DNA of 64,000 nt from Melieria omissa. Lineage: Eukaryota; Arthropoda; Insecta; Diptera; Ulidiidae. Below the pieces are notes generated by a model. It made no database searches, had not been told where the DNA came from, and saw only the letters and a list, made by a program, of their open reading frames with translations. Every line of letters starts with the position of its first letter. Within the stretch, counting starts at the first letter, position 1. The DNA is taken from NCBI GenBank assembly GCA_963971225.1, contig OZ020267.1, forward strand, positions 102,373,729 through 102,437,728. Direction: 5' to 3'. The position numbers and the translations under genes are program-made. This document shows, in pieces, positions 23,576 to 36,062 of this stretch.

Positions 23576-24520
23576 TTTTTTAATGCATTGCTTGACTTTC
23601 AAAAAAATTCAAATCTATGCGTTGACTTCTAAAAAAGATTTAATGAATCTGCTAACACTTTATAAAAAATCTAACCTATAAATCACACAGCGATTGGCAT
23701 GACACATCTGAAGACCATAAACCTCTTTAAAATTTACATCCCGAAATGGTTAGCACACTCATTTGTTCTTTAAGGCTCATCTCATGCAAATGAAACAGAT
23801 ATCTTTGGCTCGAGAGATATATCTATCTCTTTCATAACGGTGGTATCAGAGATATCACAATACTAACAGAGCCTTATTAGGCCTTCTAAGTATGACTATT
23901 CGTTAGTGTTAAACATGGACTGTAGTACATGTACTCGTAGTACATAATTCACTTTCTATACCAAATTTACATGAACTTTCGAAAGTTCTTCTGAAGTTTA
24001 TTAGGTTAGAGTTCCACTGTGACGGGGTGACGGGGTAATCTCGTCACCCAGAAAGTAATTATTTTTAAGTTCTTTGGGACAAAGTTGATAAGTATTTTAG
24101 AACTTCGAGGTGTCACAACAAGTTTATGTACCTCAAAACACGAAGTTTTCTGGATCTAAGATTCATTGGATTTTTCTTTCCGACTCTTAAAACCAAACAC
24201 AACCCTATTGGTTAGTCAGAGTGACGATGCTTTGGCATCTAATTGGAGCTTGTGCGCCATTTTGTTAACACTATTCCCGTTTAGAAATTCCCGTTATAGG
24301 TGGTTTATTGCCTCAGTGGTGTGCACCTTATAGCCGCTCCGAGAGATTAATGAAGACAAGAAGCGAACTCAGCGAGCATTTATTTCAGTGTGCCTTCGAA
24401 ATCCGTGAACAATGGCTTTCCCCACAACTTTCATCTTTCACCACGATAGAGGTAGGGGACAGAGTAAGTAGATTCTACTTACAGGAACTTCTCCATAGTA
24501 TTAGAGGTATAGTTCCATAG
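23576..24520. other. Mostly AT-rich stretch, nothing recognised
   Basis: No gene. A GTGACGGGGTGACGGGGTAA direct repeat lies at about 24020, and a GC-richer patch at 24300-24460 shows no recognisable domain. Confidence 0.35.
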
Positions 24521-25127
24521 TTTAGAGGTATAGAACTTCGAATTGAAATAAAACACAAGAAAATCGTTTTAATGTCCATCAATTTGGCTTTATTGGAAGG
24601 ATAATTTTATGCCATTAATGTTTAAATATGATTTCGGGCATGTGGCCGCCGCGGCTGGCTCGAATAAAGCCAATTCTACGGGTCCAATTTTTAAAGTTGA
24701 TGGACAAAGCTCCAATTGCTGTGCACGGTGGCGAATCGATTCATTCAGGTCCTCTTCAACATTTTGCTCTACAGCGGCAATTGTTTCTTCGGTGCGCACT
24801 GTTCGACGTCTCTGCGGATGCGTATTATCACATAGAGTAAACGTAGTGCGAAAACGACCCATGGTTAACCGATGGATGGACCGATTTTGCTCTGATGGAC
24901 GATTATGTCGACCATAAAATGGACGGAGCTTGCGGTAAACTTCGCGAACTGAACCATTATTTTCGAAATAAATTTGCACGATTTGCAAGCGTTGTTCTTT
25001 TGTCAACCTGTTCATGATGAAATGGCAAACCAAACTGAACATAAATGACATTAGAGTTGCCAGATTTGATACCAAAATGCCAGTTTTATCTCTATTCGAA
25101 AAACAAACCTCTAAAAAAAACACCCTA
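24521..25127 (-). mobile_element. Internally deleted mariner-like element
   Basis: The right terminus reads AAACCTCTAAAAAAAACACCCTA (ending 25127), the inverted complement of the 5' end TAGGGTGTTTTTTTTAGAGG. The left end keeps only the inner TTTAGAGGT of the inverted repeat (24521-24529). Its length of about 600 bp, against roughly 1.3 kb or more for a full element, and the deleted transposase mark it as nonautonomous. Confidence 0.75.
24590..25015 (-). pseudogene. Mariner-family transposase remnant (catalytic core deleted)
   Basis: From the ATG at 25015 the minus strand reads MNRLTKEQRLQIVQIYFENN, then VREVYRKLRPFYGRHNRPSE, the helix-turn-helix DNA-binding head of mariner transposases. A short insertion and frame disturbance follows (near 24900), then TVRTEETIAAVEQNVEED and IRHRAQQLELCPSTL. 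There the sequence jumps to the very C-terminal coding region. In the shifted frame this reads ASRGGHMPEIIFKH, a typical mariner end, followed by a stop. The central part with the DDD/DDE catalytic residues is missing. Confidence 0.85.
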
Positions 25128-25211
25128 TAGAAGCTGCTACAACAGGTATTGTAGCGGATGCCCATTTTGGCACCCAGTTCTTTAATTGGACAGTGACCTA
25201 ACCGCAGTTTG

Positions 25212-25810
25212 CCTCGCCACATTCTGGTGTCTTCTGTTTAAGAGGTCTGCAGATTTGTTCTTCCTGTATCTAAGCTAAAGTTATCTGCTAATTTTACTAG
25301 ACTTTATTCTCAACCATCAATGGTTCGTTTAGCAAAAACAATTCTCAGAAAACTCTTCATTGAGCTCAGTGGAACTCAAGTCCGTAGTTGGCATAGTTCA
25401 GTCTCACAACAATCTGACATCCTCTGATTAAGAGATCTGCGTCTGCTCTTAGTGTGTCTGGGACAAACAAACAAAGATTTCGTAAATGATAAAAAATGAT
25501 AATTGATGAAATTAATGTTGAAGTATGAATAATACACTTTATTTTCTTTGGTCAAAGTGATCCGCTAATTTTGCAAGACTCCATTCTCAACCATCTATGG
25601 TTCGTTTAGCCAAAAAGTACTTGGGAAATCTTTATTGAACTAAATGGAACTAAACTGCGGATCTGCTCTTAGTGTGTCTAGGTCAAAGCAAACAATATGT
25701 AAATGATTGATATTGTTGATGTTTTTGATGAAATGATTGATGAAATATGAATGATACGCTTTAATTTCTTTGGTCAAAGTGATCTGCTGATTAGTTGGCA
25801 TAGTTCAGTT
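25212..25810. repeat. Tandem duplication, about 290-bp unit, 2 to 3 copies
   Basis: CATTCTCAACCATCtATGGTTCGTTTAGCcAAAAA recurs at about 25306 and 25582. GATCTGCtCTTAGTGTGTCTgGG recurs at about 25434 and 25659. CTTTGGTCAAAGTGATC(C/T)GCT(A/G)AT recurs at about 25547 and 25770. The copies are well conserved. Confidence 0.75.
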
Positions 25811-27410
25811 GTTAGTTTCCATAATTTTGCATTAACAATACAAAGACAAATCAGAGATATATACAGCTCAACCAAATGCTTAACCTCGTTGAAATCTTCT
25901 TCTTCTTCCTCTTGAATTGCTTGTAGCAAATAAAAACAATGTATAAAGTTTAGTTTGATGGCAGCTTCATGATGGCCCCGAAGACAACGCAATGACAATC
26001 AAAAACCGCATTGCGCTCAAGAAATTTCAACTTCACAACAACATAAAAATCGAGACTGAAAATTGCGTGACTGCATTGCTCAGTTTTTATGTTTATTTAT
26101 TGTTTTATATTAGCGTCAAATTTTGCAAAACTTCAAATATTTCAAAGCATTGCAAAAAAACCATTGCAGCAATGGTTTATTGTTTCTATGTCGGTTGTAA
26201 AAATTGCCAAGACTTGAAAGTCTCTTGAAATTTCAGCCAAGAAGTGCCACTTTGCCTGCCCACAGACTGCACTAAAATTGTTGCTGCGACAAAAACCAAA
26301 TATAAAACTGCAACAGTTGCGAGCAAAAAAACAACAAATTTTGTGTAGGTACCTTTTTATGGGCGCATATTAAAAAGTGAAAGTACGCTTTTTACACAGA
26401 TTGCTTTTTTCAAAAAAATATGATTTTTTTTTAAGTGCATTTGAAATTTTGCACGCAAGCAGCGATTGCGTTTTTCTATGGTTAAAAAAAAAATCACAAA
26501 TGTTTTGTTGTATTTGTGTGCTATTGTCAAATTGTACAATTCAGGCAAAAGCATAAAAGTGCAAATCGAAATGTTATTGCTGGCCGCAGCTGCTACAGTG
26601 GAGGCGCAATAAAATCATTGCACCGAAAATTGCATTGAGAAACTTGCAGACAAAAACAACGACAAGCAATCCGCACACGCAATAGGCGTGCAGAGGCGTT
26701 CTTCTCAAATCAATTCAAAGTGCAGCAAATAATTAAAAATGCAGCCGCCGGTTGTAAAAGCGGCAGTGAGTGCTTTATGCTTCAAGCATTACTTGTACAA
26801 TTTAATATTGCACAAAAGTGTTGCCATTGTCTTAATGACCGTCATTAATTATCTCGCTTTTACTTCACTCCACTCTTGATTTCTACTACTTTTTTTTTGT
26901 ATTTTTATTTTTTATATTTTTTCACGCTGCATACATATTTAAATATCTGTGCTTATTTTGATTATTATGATTTGTGTATGTGTGTGTGTGTGTGTGAGTG
27001 TGTCTGTTTTGTTGGAAAGTGCTCGAGTTTCGACTTCAAAGTCAATTTTCGAGTTTAGCGTTAATTGCGCAACAGCATTGCAGATCTCACGGCTAATGGC
27101 TGCTAATGTTGCTGTAATGTCCAAACAGTTAACTAACGGTCTGGGTTCGGTTTAATTTTGGTCAAAATGCATTTAGCCCTAATGGCGGTTATTAATTTCT
27201 TTTGGTGGTTTGCACTTTTGCCAGTCTTGTGACTTGAATAACGTTACAGACTCACTCAAACTTTTTGCTAGCAGGGAAATGGTAACAATTTACAATTCAC
27301 AAAATAATGAAATGAAAGAAGTGAATGTGCCTAATTTTGGTAACTTTTTACATAAAGTGTGGGCAATGAGACTCACTCAACTTAACTTAACTAAACTCAC
27401 TCAACTTGAC
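25811..27410. other. Mostly unique noncoding stretch
   Basis: No gene. A TG-rich microsatellite lies at 26975-27003. A GC-richer island at 26580-26790 (containing GCAGCCGCCGG) might be regulatory. Confidence 0.35.
26979..26996. repeat. (TG)n microsatellite
   Basis: About nine TG units followed by AGTGTGTCTG. Confidence 0.9.
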
Positions 27411-27645
27411 TTAACTCTAGAAAGACCATTGCGGTCATTTTGACGGTTTTTTCATTTTTAAATATCTGTATTTTCTTTAGTATTTCTATCAACTTTTGCT
27501 TTGATGAATTTTATTTTTTATCGGGTTCTACAAATAGGGTTCAACAATTATATTTAGCCAAATCTGACGTGTATTTTCGAGCTCTTAGCGGATAAAACCT
27601 GTAGCCTTTGTAGGTAAGGAAAACTTGCGGTCTTTCCAGTGTTAA
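27411..27645. mobile_element. TTAA-flanked MITE with GAAAGACC inverted repeats (235 bp)
   Basis: TTAA at 27411-27414 and 27642-27645. The ends are TTAACTCTAGAAAGACCATT and, read inward from the other side, TTAACACTGGAAAGACCGCA. There is no coding capacity. The termini differ from the CCCTTTC group, so this is a separate piggyBac-type family. Confidence 0.75.
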
Positions 27646-29190
27646 CTTACTTATTTTTTGTTTTCTGAAATATTTTGTATTTTTGTACTATTTTGTTGTT
27701 TGTTTTGTTGTCATATTGGCAACATGCAAGATTATGAGTTTTAATATTTCAGTAAAATCAGTAAAAAATTAAAGTTAAAGAGAGAAATCGAAACAAATTA
27801 TATGAAATAAAATAGTTTTAGAGGCCAAACTAAATGCTTACATACAGTGAAGCACATAGAATTTCATTCTTTGGCAGGATTGCTTGCAGAACTTTTGAGC
27901 AAAGTGCCAGTTGCAACTCAATTTGGTACTAAAAATGTTTGAAAGACACTGATATTTAGAAAGAGATTTGAAAACCTAAATTCTTTAAACCCTATACACC
28001 CCGTAGGGCCTCTATTCCACAGCTTAGGTTTACAAATATATTCAAAATTTTAGTTTCTAGTCTCAAATTGTAGTTCTGTTCTCACTAAAATTACTGCAAC
28101 TGAAATGTTCTTCAAAGCTTAAAAGCTAAACTTGAGTTCTAGCATCTAAGATTGGTCTTCCGTAGTCACAAAAATGATTCTAAATTAGTCAAAAGAGGAT
28201 CAAAACTTTGAACAACGGTCTTGAGAAGGCTGAGCAGCATAAAATGCATCTTATATGTTTGTTTGGTCACAGAGACGTCCTGGAATACTGCAGTACAAAT
28301 TAATTCCTCAAACAAGACACAACCAAGGAGTATATCTTAAAATTTGATGGTTCGAATACTCCACTGAGTACCTGCAAGTTAGTAATTGAAGAAATGTTGA
28401 CAAACAACGTCTGGGTGTCCTCAGTGATATGTAAAACAGATCAAAACTGCATCAAAAATAACTAAGAGAACCAAAAGTTCTGTCTGTCCTTAAAAATGGG
28501 AACGTTTGAAGTTGTTTTGGAGGCAGTAGCGCTAGAAAATTAGGAAAAGGCCATTTAGATATTAATTGCTGAAGAAACTACCGAGACATAGAGAAGAAAA
28601 AAAACCATACCCCACTATGGTTCGGTTAGGTTTGGTAAAACGGGCAGCTTGCCAGTTTCTCAGGAAGTATACCTCAAAAGCCTCTGGCTTTAGACACACC
28701 TGTCCCGCTTTCCAGACACATAGATACGATTTAACAAAATGACTATAATGGAGAATACGATACTGGAACTCGAGCTGCCAGATAGTCTCTGGGGATTTTG
28801 ATGTCATGGACTGTCTATTAAAGGTCGAAGAATCACAAAACGGTCGAACCGACCAAATCTACTTCAAGTAATCGCAACCTGGGCACTTGCTACTCTGTTG
28901 TGTCATAATAGATTTAAATGGAATCCAACTTTTTCGAAAGCTGTCACTCCCATCTACCTACCAGCCCAAGTTATGAAACCATTGACCCCCATTTGAACAG
29001 TGAATATTTGAATGAACAAGTGAATATTTAAGTCAAAGTTCCAAGCGAAATCAAAAATGAAAGAAAGAAAGACAAGACAAGAAAGAAAAAAAGTATAGAG
29101 TATTAAAAAAATTTATTTGAAATGTGGGGGAGTATGATTCCAAAGAGGTTCTGAAAGTGATCCCAGTAGTTGCTTTAGTTTCATTAGCAC
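27646..29190. other. AT-rich noncoding stretch
   Basis: No gene was accepted. The segment 28600-28850 is GC-richer and may be an old transposon remnant, but no family signature was found. Confidence 0.3.
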
Positions 29191-29830
29191 CTAAAGAAGA
29201 GGTTTTAGACTTGTTTTGTATATTTTTTCTGCAATTTTGAGCTGACTGTAAGAACGAAGCTTCGTTAACTGAAACCTTAATCAGCGTTAACTGAAAGTTT
29301 AGTACAAAGAAGATTTTGTAGACTAAAGAATGTCTACGCATTTATTCATTACAACTTTGAGCATTGCTGATTGTGGGAACGAACCTTTATTAACTGAAAT
29401 TTTGAAGTATAGGAGATGTTTTAAGTGTTCCTTAGTATTTCTTTCTTGCAATTTTGAGCATAGCTGACTGTAAGAACGAAGCTTGGTTAGCTGAAAGTTT
29501 GTTCTAAAGAAGAATTTTTTAGACATTCATCAGCAATCATTCAATGCAATTTTGAGCATTGCTGATTCTGAAAACGAAGCTTCGTTAACTGAAAGTTTGT
29601 ACTAAAGAAGATGTTCTAGACTTTTTAGTAACCATTCAATGCAATTTTGAGCATTGCTGATTCTGAAAACGAAGCTTCGTTAACTGAAAGTTTGTACTAA
29701 AGAAAATGTTTTAGACGTTCATCAGTAATTATTCAATGCAATTTTGAGAATTGCTGACACTAAAAACGAAATTTTGTTAACCGAAACCTTAAGCTGCGTT
29801 AACTGTAAGTTTGATTTAGAAAAGTGGAGC
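29190..29830. repeat. Tandem repeat, about 96-bp unit, 6 to 7 copies
   Basis: GCAATTTTGAGCATTGCTGATTCTGAAAACGAAGC starts at about 29546 and 29641, with a third at about 29738. Older copies lie at 29230-29520. Each unit carries TTAACTGAAAGTTTGTaCTAAAGAAGA(T/A)(T/G)TT. The two central copies are nearly identical and the outer ones diverged. Confidence 0.85.
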
Positions 29831-32250
29831 TTTAATCTTATAAATCAATCTCAACTAACCACTAACTATTGCAGCCGCCAAGTTCAAGAGCGAATATTTC
29901 TGCCAATTAGTCTGTATTGCTTAAATGTATCCTATTTTATGTTAAGAATTTCTACATAGTTCCAAAAGACGCAAGTTTTTTGGGGCCCACAGCACACCAA
30001 AGCAGAAGAGGAGAGAGCATTAAAAATCGATATGAATGAAAAATAAGCACTTGAAAAATAAATACAAAAGCAGAAGATTTGTGATTTGAAGGTCTGAAGT
30101 CAAAGCTGTCAGAAATGCAAGTCACTTAATTAGACGAAGAATCATTAAAATGACAGACATAAACACTGACTTTAGACTCAGAAGTGTTGTGATATAATGG
30201 ACAAAATTTCTAATAAACCCAACAAACAAATCTATGCTTAAACTTTGCCATTACACAACACTTTTCTCTCAACACTTTTCCATAAGTAATGACTCTACAT
30301 TTCTTTTCTCTATTTTTTCTCTAAGAAAACACAATCACTTAATTCTATAGGAAACTTTTACAATGCAGCAATACTTCAACTGCAGTACGCATAAATGTCA
30401 TAAAAGTCGAACATACAATTTGCTAATATGGACAACACCCACAATTTTCAGCGAACGTGATCGCAATGCGGCAGTCAATCAGTCAGTTAGTATACAAAAG
30501 CTGCGCTTCCAATTGCCATGACTCACACGAATAACCACAAAACAAATATACATTACTTGTGTTGTTATTGTTGTAATTGTTGCTAGCTGCGCTTATGGGA
30601 AGCACATAGAATTCACGCATTTGAGCGTTTGACTAGAATGTTTTAAATAAATGCGAATTCAAATTAAAAGTAATCGAATTGTGTGAGCTGAAGCCAAGAT
30701 GCGCGAAATCGAATGCCTGCCAGTATTTTACTGCGAACTGCAACCTGAGCCAACAACAACCACCAACTGACCAATAAATATTGCCTCGAACAGACCGAAC
30801 TGGCGGCATGTGGCGCATTCAAATTGCATATTGCGATATTCCAAGACGTAAACAAATGCCTTTTGTTGCACAGTTTGAAGCAATTGAAATCTGTGCGGTG
30901 CTTTGTTTGGCTTTTAGAAGAACACAAGTGGCAAAAACAATAATAAATAATTAAATAAAAATCATTGGGCATGTGTGCCAAAACCTGTTTTTACTACGTT
31001 TTAATTAGAGTGTTTTATGATTTTTGTTGTTGTTGCAATTGCGAAATGTATGGCGAGCATTTGGCAAGTGGATTGAAGTGAAAATGTTTGCGAAATAAAA
31101 AAAAATATTTTACAAATTATTAAATAAGATTACTTGCTTGTGTGAGTTTTTGATTTTTAATTATAAACCATAGTTTATTGTTTTAATTGTGCTATAAAAT
31201 TAATAGGGAGTGTTCGACACACCTCAGGGAGTGTTTTTGGAAATTTGATTAATGTTTTAAAAAGATTTAGAAAGACTGTTGTAGTTGTAGTGAAAAGAAA
31301 TCCATTAGTTTTGCATGAAATTAAAGTTTTTGTTAAGAATAGTTTGAATGAGCCGATTGTGGTTAAATGTGATCAGTTTTCTTCGATAACTTGTTGCTTT
31401 TTTAAAGGTATTTTTCGACATGCCTTTCTCATCGATACTCTCGTCTCTGTCTTTTGTTTGGTCCAATACTTCTATTCACACCCTTCTTTCTATTTCCATT
31501 AAGTACTCAGAACTGTTCCCATACAGTCCAACTGATATTAAACCCGCTTCTGCAACAAAATTGTGAAAGCAATCAACTATTTTTGTTTGGGCACTTAACA
31601 ACTCCACAGTTTCGCAAAAAACCAGAAACATAAGAGACGTTTATTATTTTTAAAAAGAAAGCCATTTATTTGTGATAATTACACTGGTCATAATTTTATG
31701 TCGACGTTCGCTACTCCATTAACATAAAACAGTATGTTGCCATTTGTACAGTGTGACCCGCTTCATAGCCACAACTGACCAGCCGCACTGAATGCTCCAA
31801 CTGTGCTGGTTTCATTGCACTGAAAACTTGTTTTGTTTTTCTTTTTTTCTGCATGCAAAATTTGCCGTTTTTTCATGCTGCATTTTCTGCTTAAGTTTTG
31901 CAAATAAAAAATGACATTTGACAGCTGGCTTTGACAAGCTTATTTGACAGTTATTCGTATGGCAAGTTGAGCCGGAATTATTGGCGCATGTAACCTTGTT
32001 TATGCGACTGTTCTATGACATTATGTATGCATAATTCACACTTAACGCTTCAAGGCGTACTGTGTCTTTTAAGATACAATTAGGAAATCAATTTTTTAAA
32101 TTTTATGAAATGGTTTGACGGTTATAAAAGTTGTATAAAAGCGAAACAAAAGTGTAAGATATTGAATTAATTATTCAATTTTCATACAAATTTTCATATT
32201 CCGGGTAGAAAATAATGATGAAAAAAATTAAGAAATCAAATACTTAACTC
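29831..32250. other. AT-rich, mostly unique stretch
   Basis: No gene, array or transposon end was recognised. Small GC-richer patches lie at 30690-30830 and 31740-31810. Confidence 0.35.
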
Positions 32251-32883
32251 TTGTTTTATTTTATTTCATTTATTTTTATTTATTTTATTTTATTTTATTA
32301 TATTTTATTATATTTTATTTTATTTTATTTTATTTTATTTTATTTTATTTTATTTTATTTTATTTTATTTTATTTTATTTTATTTTATGTTATGTTATGT
32401 TATTTTATTTTATTTTATTTTATTTTATTTTATTTTATTTTATTTTATTTTATTTTATTTTATTTTATTTTATTTGATTTGATTTTATTTTATTTGATTT
32501 TATTTTATTTTATTTTATTTTATTTTATTTTATTTTATTTTATTTTATTTTATTTTATTTTATTTTAGTTTATTTTAGTTTATTTTATTTTATTTTATTT
32601 TATTTTATTTTATTTTATTTTAGTTTATTTTATTTTATTTTATTTTATTTTATTTTATTTTGCTTTACTTTATTTTATTTTATTTTATTTTATTTTATTT
32701 TATTTTATTTTATTTTATTTTATTTTATTTTATTTTATTTTATTTTATTTTATTTTATTTATTTTATTTTATTTATTTTATTTTATTTTATTTTATTTTA
32801 TTTTATTTTATTTTATTTTATTTTATTTTATTTTATTTTATTTTATTTTATTTTATTTTATTTTATTTTATTTTATTTTATTA
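32251..32883. repeat. (TTTTA)n array 1
   Basis: The pentamer is repeated for about 630 bp with sparse variants (TTATG, TTTGA, TTTAG, TTTGC) and an occasional frame slip near 32760. The long open frames it creates (LFYFI repeats) are low-complexity artefacts. Confidence 0.97.
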
Positions 32884-33057
32884 ATTTTTAAAATTTTTTT
32901 TCATTTATTTTATATTATTTAATTTAATTTAATTTTAAGAAATAACAATTTTCTATTATAGTTATTTAACATATATTTTTACCATTCAAATATTGATTGA
33001 ATATTAAGTAAAAACAGTTTTAATACAAAATTTTTATATTAGGGGAAAAGTTTTGAA

Positions 33058-33327
33058 AAAAAGTTAGACCAGCGAATAGTTAAAACTACAATTTGAAGAA
33101 GTAGCACGATTTATGTTGAACTTAGAAAAATTAAGAAAGAGTTTTAGAACAGCGCATTGTAAAAACTACAATTTGAAGTAGAAGCAAGCTTTAGGTTAAA
33201 CCACAAAAACTTTCCAACTCGTTACAAGAAGGTTAGAACAGTGAATTGTTAAAGCTACAATTTGAAGAAATAGAAAGCTTTAAGTTGAACTAAGAAAAAA
33301 TACGAAAGAAATGCATTGTAAAAAATA
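33058..33327. repeat. Tandem array of about 81-bp units, left part
   Basis: AACTACAATTTGAAG(A/T)A recurs at about 33085, 33166 and 33255, with AGCAAGCTTTAgGTTgAAC in each unit. The array is cut by the element at 33328-34303 and resumes at 34304. Confidence 0.8.
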
Positions 33328-34303
33328 AGGGAGAGGGCTGGGGTGTGAACCGGGTTTTGTTTTTCGGCTCTAACTTTTCTCAGAATAAAGATATCGAAAA
33401 ATCGAAGATACCGTTGGAAAGGTGAATATATAACGCAACTTTGTTATGAAGACAGATTACCGTTTTGATTGAAATTTAACTCTCTACGTCCAATTTTCTA
33501 AGAACGTGATTTTTCGCTTTTTCAAAAAAGTGGCTGGGTTGTGAACCATCTGGAAAATCCCTATTAAAGTCAGAAAATACGAAGAAAACACCCATAATTT
33601 TTAAGTACATTGAGAATTTATTTAATCAGGAAGCCTCAAGAGGTGAAAAAAAGTTATAATGACGCCTCTTAGGCCAAAAAATCGCAATGAATGAAACTGC
33701 TCAATTTTTTAAATTTTCATCCTAATCTGTGTCGGAATGTTTGCATGTGAAATACGAACGTGTTCTCGTATTGGCTCACTTCAAGTGAACACAACGAAAT
33801 CGAGTTAAATGATATAAAATGACTTTATTTTAATATATCCGTCCATATTTGACAGTGTTAGAACAAATGTAGTACGAAAAACAGGTGGTTCATAACCCAG
33901 CCACCTCAGTGGTTCACAGCCCAACCACGATGCCATTTTGGAAACTTTAAAATAAACGACACTTCCAATCATAATTCGACATAAACAAATATTGCATCGT
34001 AAAATAGAATCAAAACACTAAATAAACATGTATTACACTGACCTTTTTGCAATAAGCTCAGTCACTAAGATAGCACTTTAAAAAAAAGCCAACAAGTTTT
34101 CGCAGTCGATTTTCAAACACGATGTCTTTCAAACTCGATTGCTGCCACAAGCAATATGTGTTTGTACTTCGGTGTAACCACAAAAGCAGAGTCATATCAT
34201 AAGACAAAATTGACAGTTGAAAGATTGGCGATATGTCAATTAGGGAAAGAAAAAACGGCAATGGTTCACACCCCAGCCTGGTTCACAACCCAGCCCTCTC
34301 CCT
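33328..34303. mobile_element. 976-bp nonautonomous DNA element with AGGGAGAGGGCTGGG termini
   Basis: It begins AGGGAGAGGGCTGGGGTGTG and ends with CAGCCCTCTCCCT, giving inverted repeats of about 24 bp. TA occurs on both sides (33326-33327 and 34304-34305). Removing the element and one TA restores the array unit around ATTGTAAAAA-TA-CAATTT. Six copies of a GGCTGGGTTGTGAACC-like motif occur: 33336-33351 and 33532-33547 in one orientation, and 33887-33902, 33911-33926, 34263-34278 and 34280-34295 in the other. No transposase frame is present. The TA duplication suits the Tc1/mariner superfamily, but the termini match no family I know. Confidence 0.82.
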
Positions 34304-34390
34304 TACAATTTAAAGTAGTAGCAAGCTTTATGTTGAACCACAAAAACTTTGCAATTCATTACAAAATAATTAGCATCTTTCCGAAACTTC
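34304..34390. repeat. Tandem array of about 81-bp units, right part
   Basis: CAATTTAAAGTAGTAGCAAG ... TATGTTGAACCACAAAAACTTTGCAA continues the unit interrupted at 33327. Confidence 0.75.
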
Positions 34391-35739
34391 AGCTCATGTC
34401 GACGTTCACTGCTTTATCGCCTCCTGTCTGTCGCTTTTCTTACAATTAATTGCATAATTGTCTCTATTGATTGTTGAATCTACAATTGTATTGTAATTGA
34501 GTTTCGATTTCTCCAACACTATTGAATTTCTCTACAATCGGTGTCAATAATATCACTAATAATGACTTAATCGTCGCGCCAACGGAAGCACGCACTCAAT
34601 TAATCGAATCAATTACCAATTTCGAATTTTCAATTTCAATTACAATTACAATCAATGTACAATTAAATTGTAAACGAAACCCCACACTTTTGGCAGAAAC
34701 CAGTTTTTGTTTTGCTGCCCAATAAAGTTGTTCTCGGCAGCAATGAACAGCAACCGACTAGCAAATACCCACAAATGGCCTTTAACGTTTAACATTTTCT
34801 AAGCCATGCTTTTTGTTGTTGTTTGGCTAAATGCTGTAAAACCAAAAAAAAGGCCAACATCGACAAGATCCGTAAGCGTATAGTATTTAATTTTGTTTGC
34901 CATTTGCCGGCACTGCTGCACGGGTCAAAAATCTCGAAAATTTTTTATTTGTGTTCTTGTTCCGACGCTTTTGACTTTGCTTCGCAATGTTCTTTGGGTT
35001 TTATATTTTTATTTGATTTTAATGAATTCGAGCGTACAATGAACCGACAAAACGAAGAAAATAAGAACATTTACAAACGATAAAAACAAAATTAAAATAA
35101 TATAGAAAAAGTTGTGGTTAAAGCGCAAGAAATCGATTTAAGTTGAGAAAATGCGCTCAAGTCAGACTCGATATTGTTGGACTGTAGCGTCTAATAAGTC
35201 TGCTTGGACAGCGCAAGCTCCAGCTGTCACGCTAGTTGTTGTTGTGTTCATTAAGATATTGCAAATTGCCGATACAGTGTTGCTGTATTTCAGTGTCTTT
35301 TTTGTCTCCCTTCATTTTTTCTATAGCATAGAAAATCGAATTTTCGCACTTTGCTGACTTTTACTTTTTTCAGTTTCCTCGGCCGACCCAGTTGCGGTCG
35401 CACTTCAATACACTTTGCCGCCGAAAGTGTGGTGATGGTATAAAGCTGATAAATTGATTTAGAAGACGTTTTGGTAATTGAGAAAAAGCAACTTTCACCA
35501 GAAGTTATGAATGCTTGAACAACGCTTTCGAGTTAGAAAGGAACGATAAAGTGAATGTGCACGGAAAGAAGATTTTTTGTGATTTTGATTTATAAAGCAA
35601 ATATTACGAAATGGAGTCCAAAGCAGGCAGAGCCCTATGGAGTGAAAAATATATCAAAAACTATTGTAGTCTTGCTGAGATGGGTTTGGTTTGATAAGGT
35701 TATGATAGATGGGTGATGTGACTAAAAAAACTCTTGAAT
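34391..35739. other. AT-rich stretch with a GC-richer island
   Basis: No gene. The island at 35375-35460 (CCTCGGCCGACCCAGTTGCG, then a TATAAAG at about 35440) could be a promoter. The element spacing does not fit a standard TATA/initiator arrangement on the plus strand. Confidence 0.3.
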
Positions 35740-35866
35740 TGGATGCTTTCTCTCATTGATAATGTATTCTGCATTCATTTTACAAAAATTGTTTGCTTCT
35801 TTGAACAAAACTTTGATAACTTTGGAATCTTAGATGCATTTTTGTTTATCGCTGTATCGTTTATGG

Positions 35867-36062
35867 GACAGCACTCCTTCAGCTGCTTAGCAGATCTAGA
35901 GCAGATGCCCCCAAGCAATCTTAACAAATTCATCAGAGCCACCAGATGGCTCTCACCTTAGGGAAGTGTGTAGGCGGAGTCATCTCCCCACCATGTGGTA
36001 ACACAATGGGCCACCAGGCCTAAGTGATGCCCGTGAGGCGGCCACTTAACCTACCTACCTAC
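35867..36062 (+). mobile_element. Severely 5'-truncated non-LTR retrotransposon (196 bp) with 15-bp target duplication
   Basis: CTGTATCGTTTATGG occurs at 35852-35866 and again at 36063-36077. The insert encodes the last residues of the second ORF (DLEQMPPSNLNKFIRATRW), then a TAG stop, a short 3' UTR with CCTAAGTGATGCCCGTGAGG, and a terminal (ACCT)n tail instead of poly(A). It is the same family as 16800-17226. Its intact duplication and cleaner reading frame suggest a younger insertion. Confidence 0.88.
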
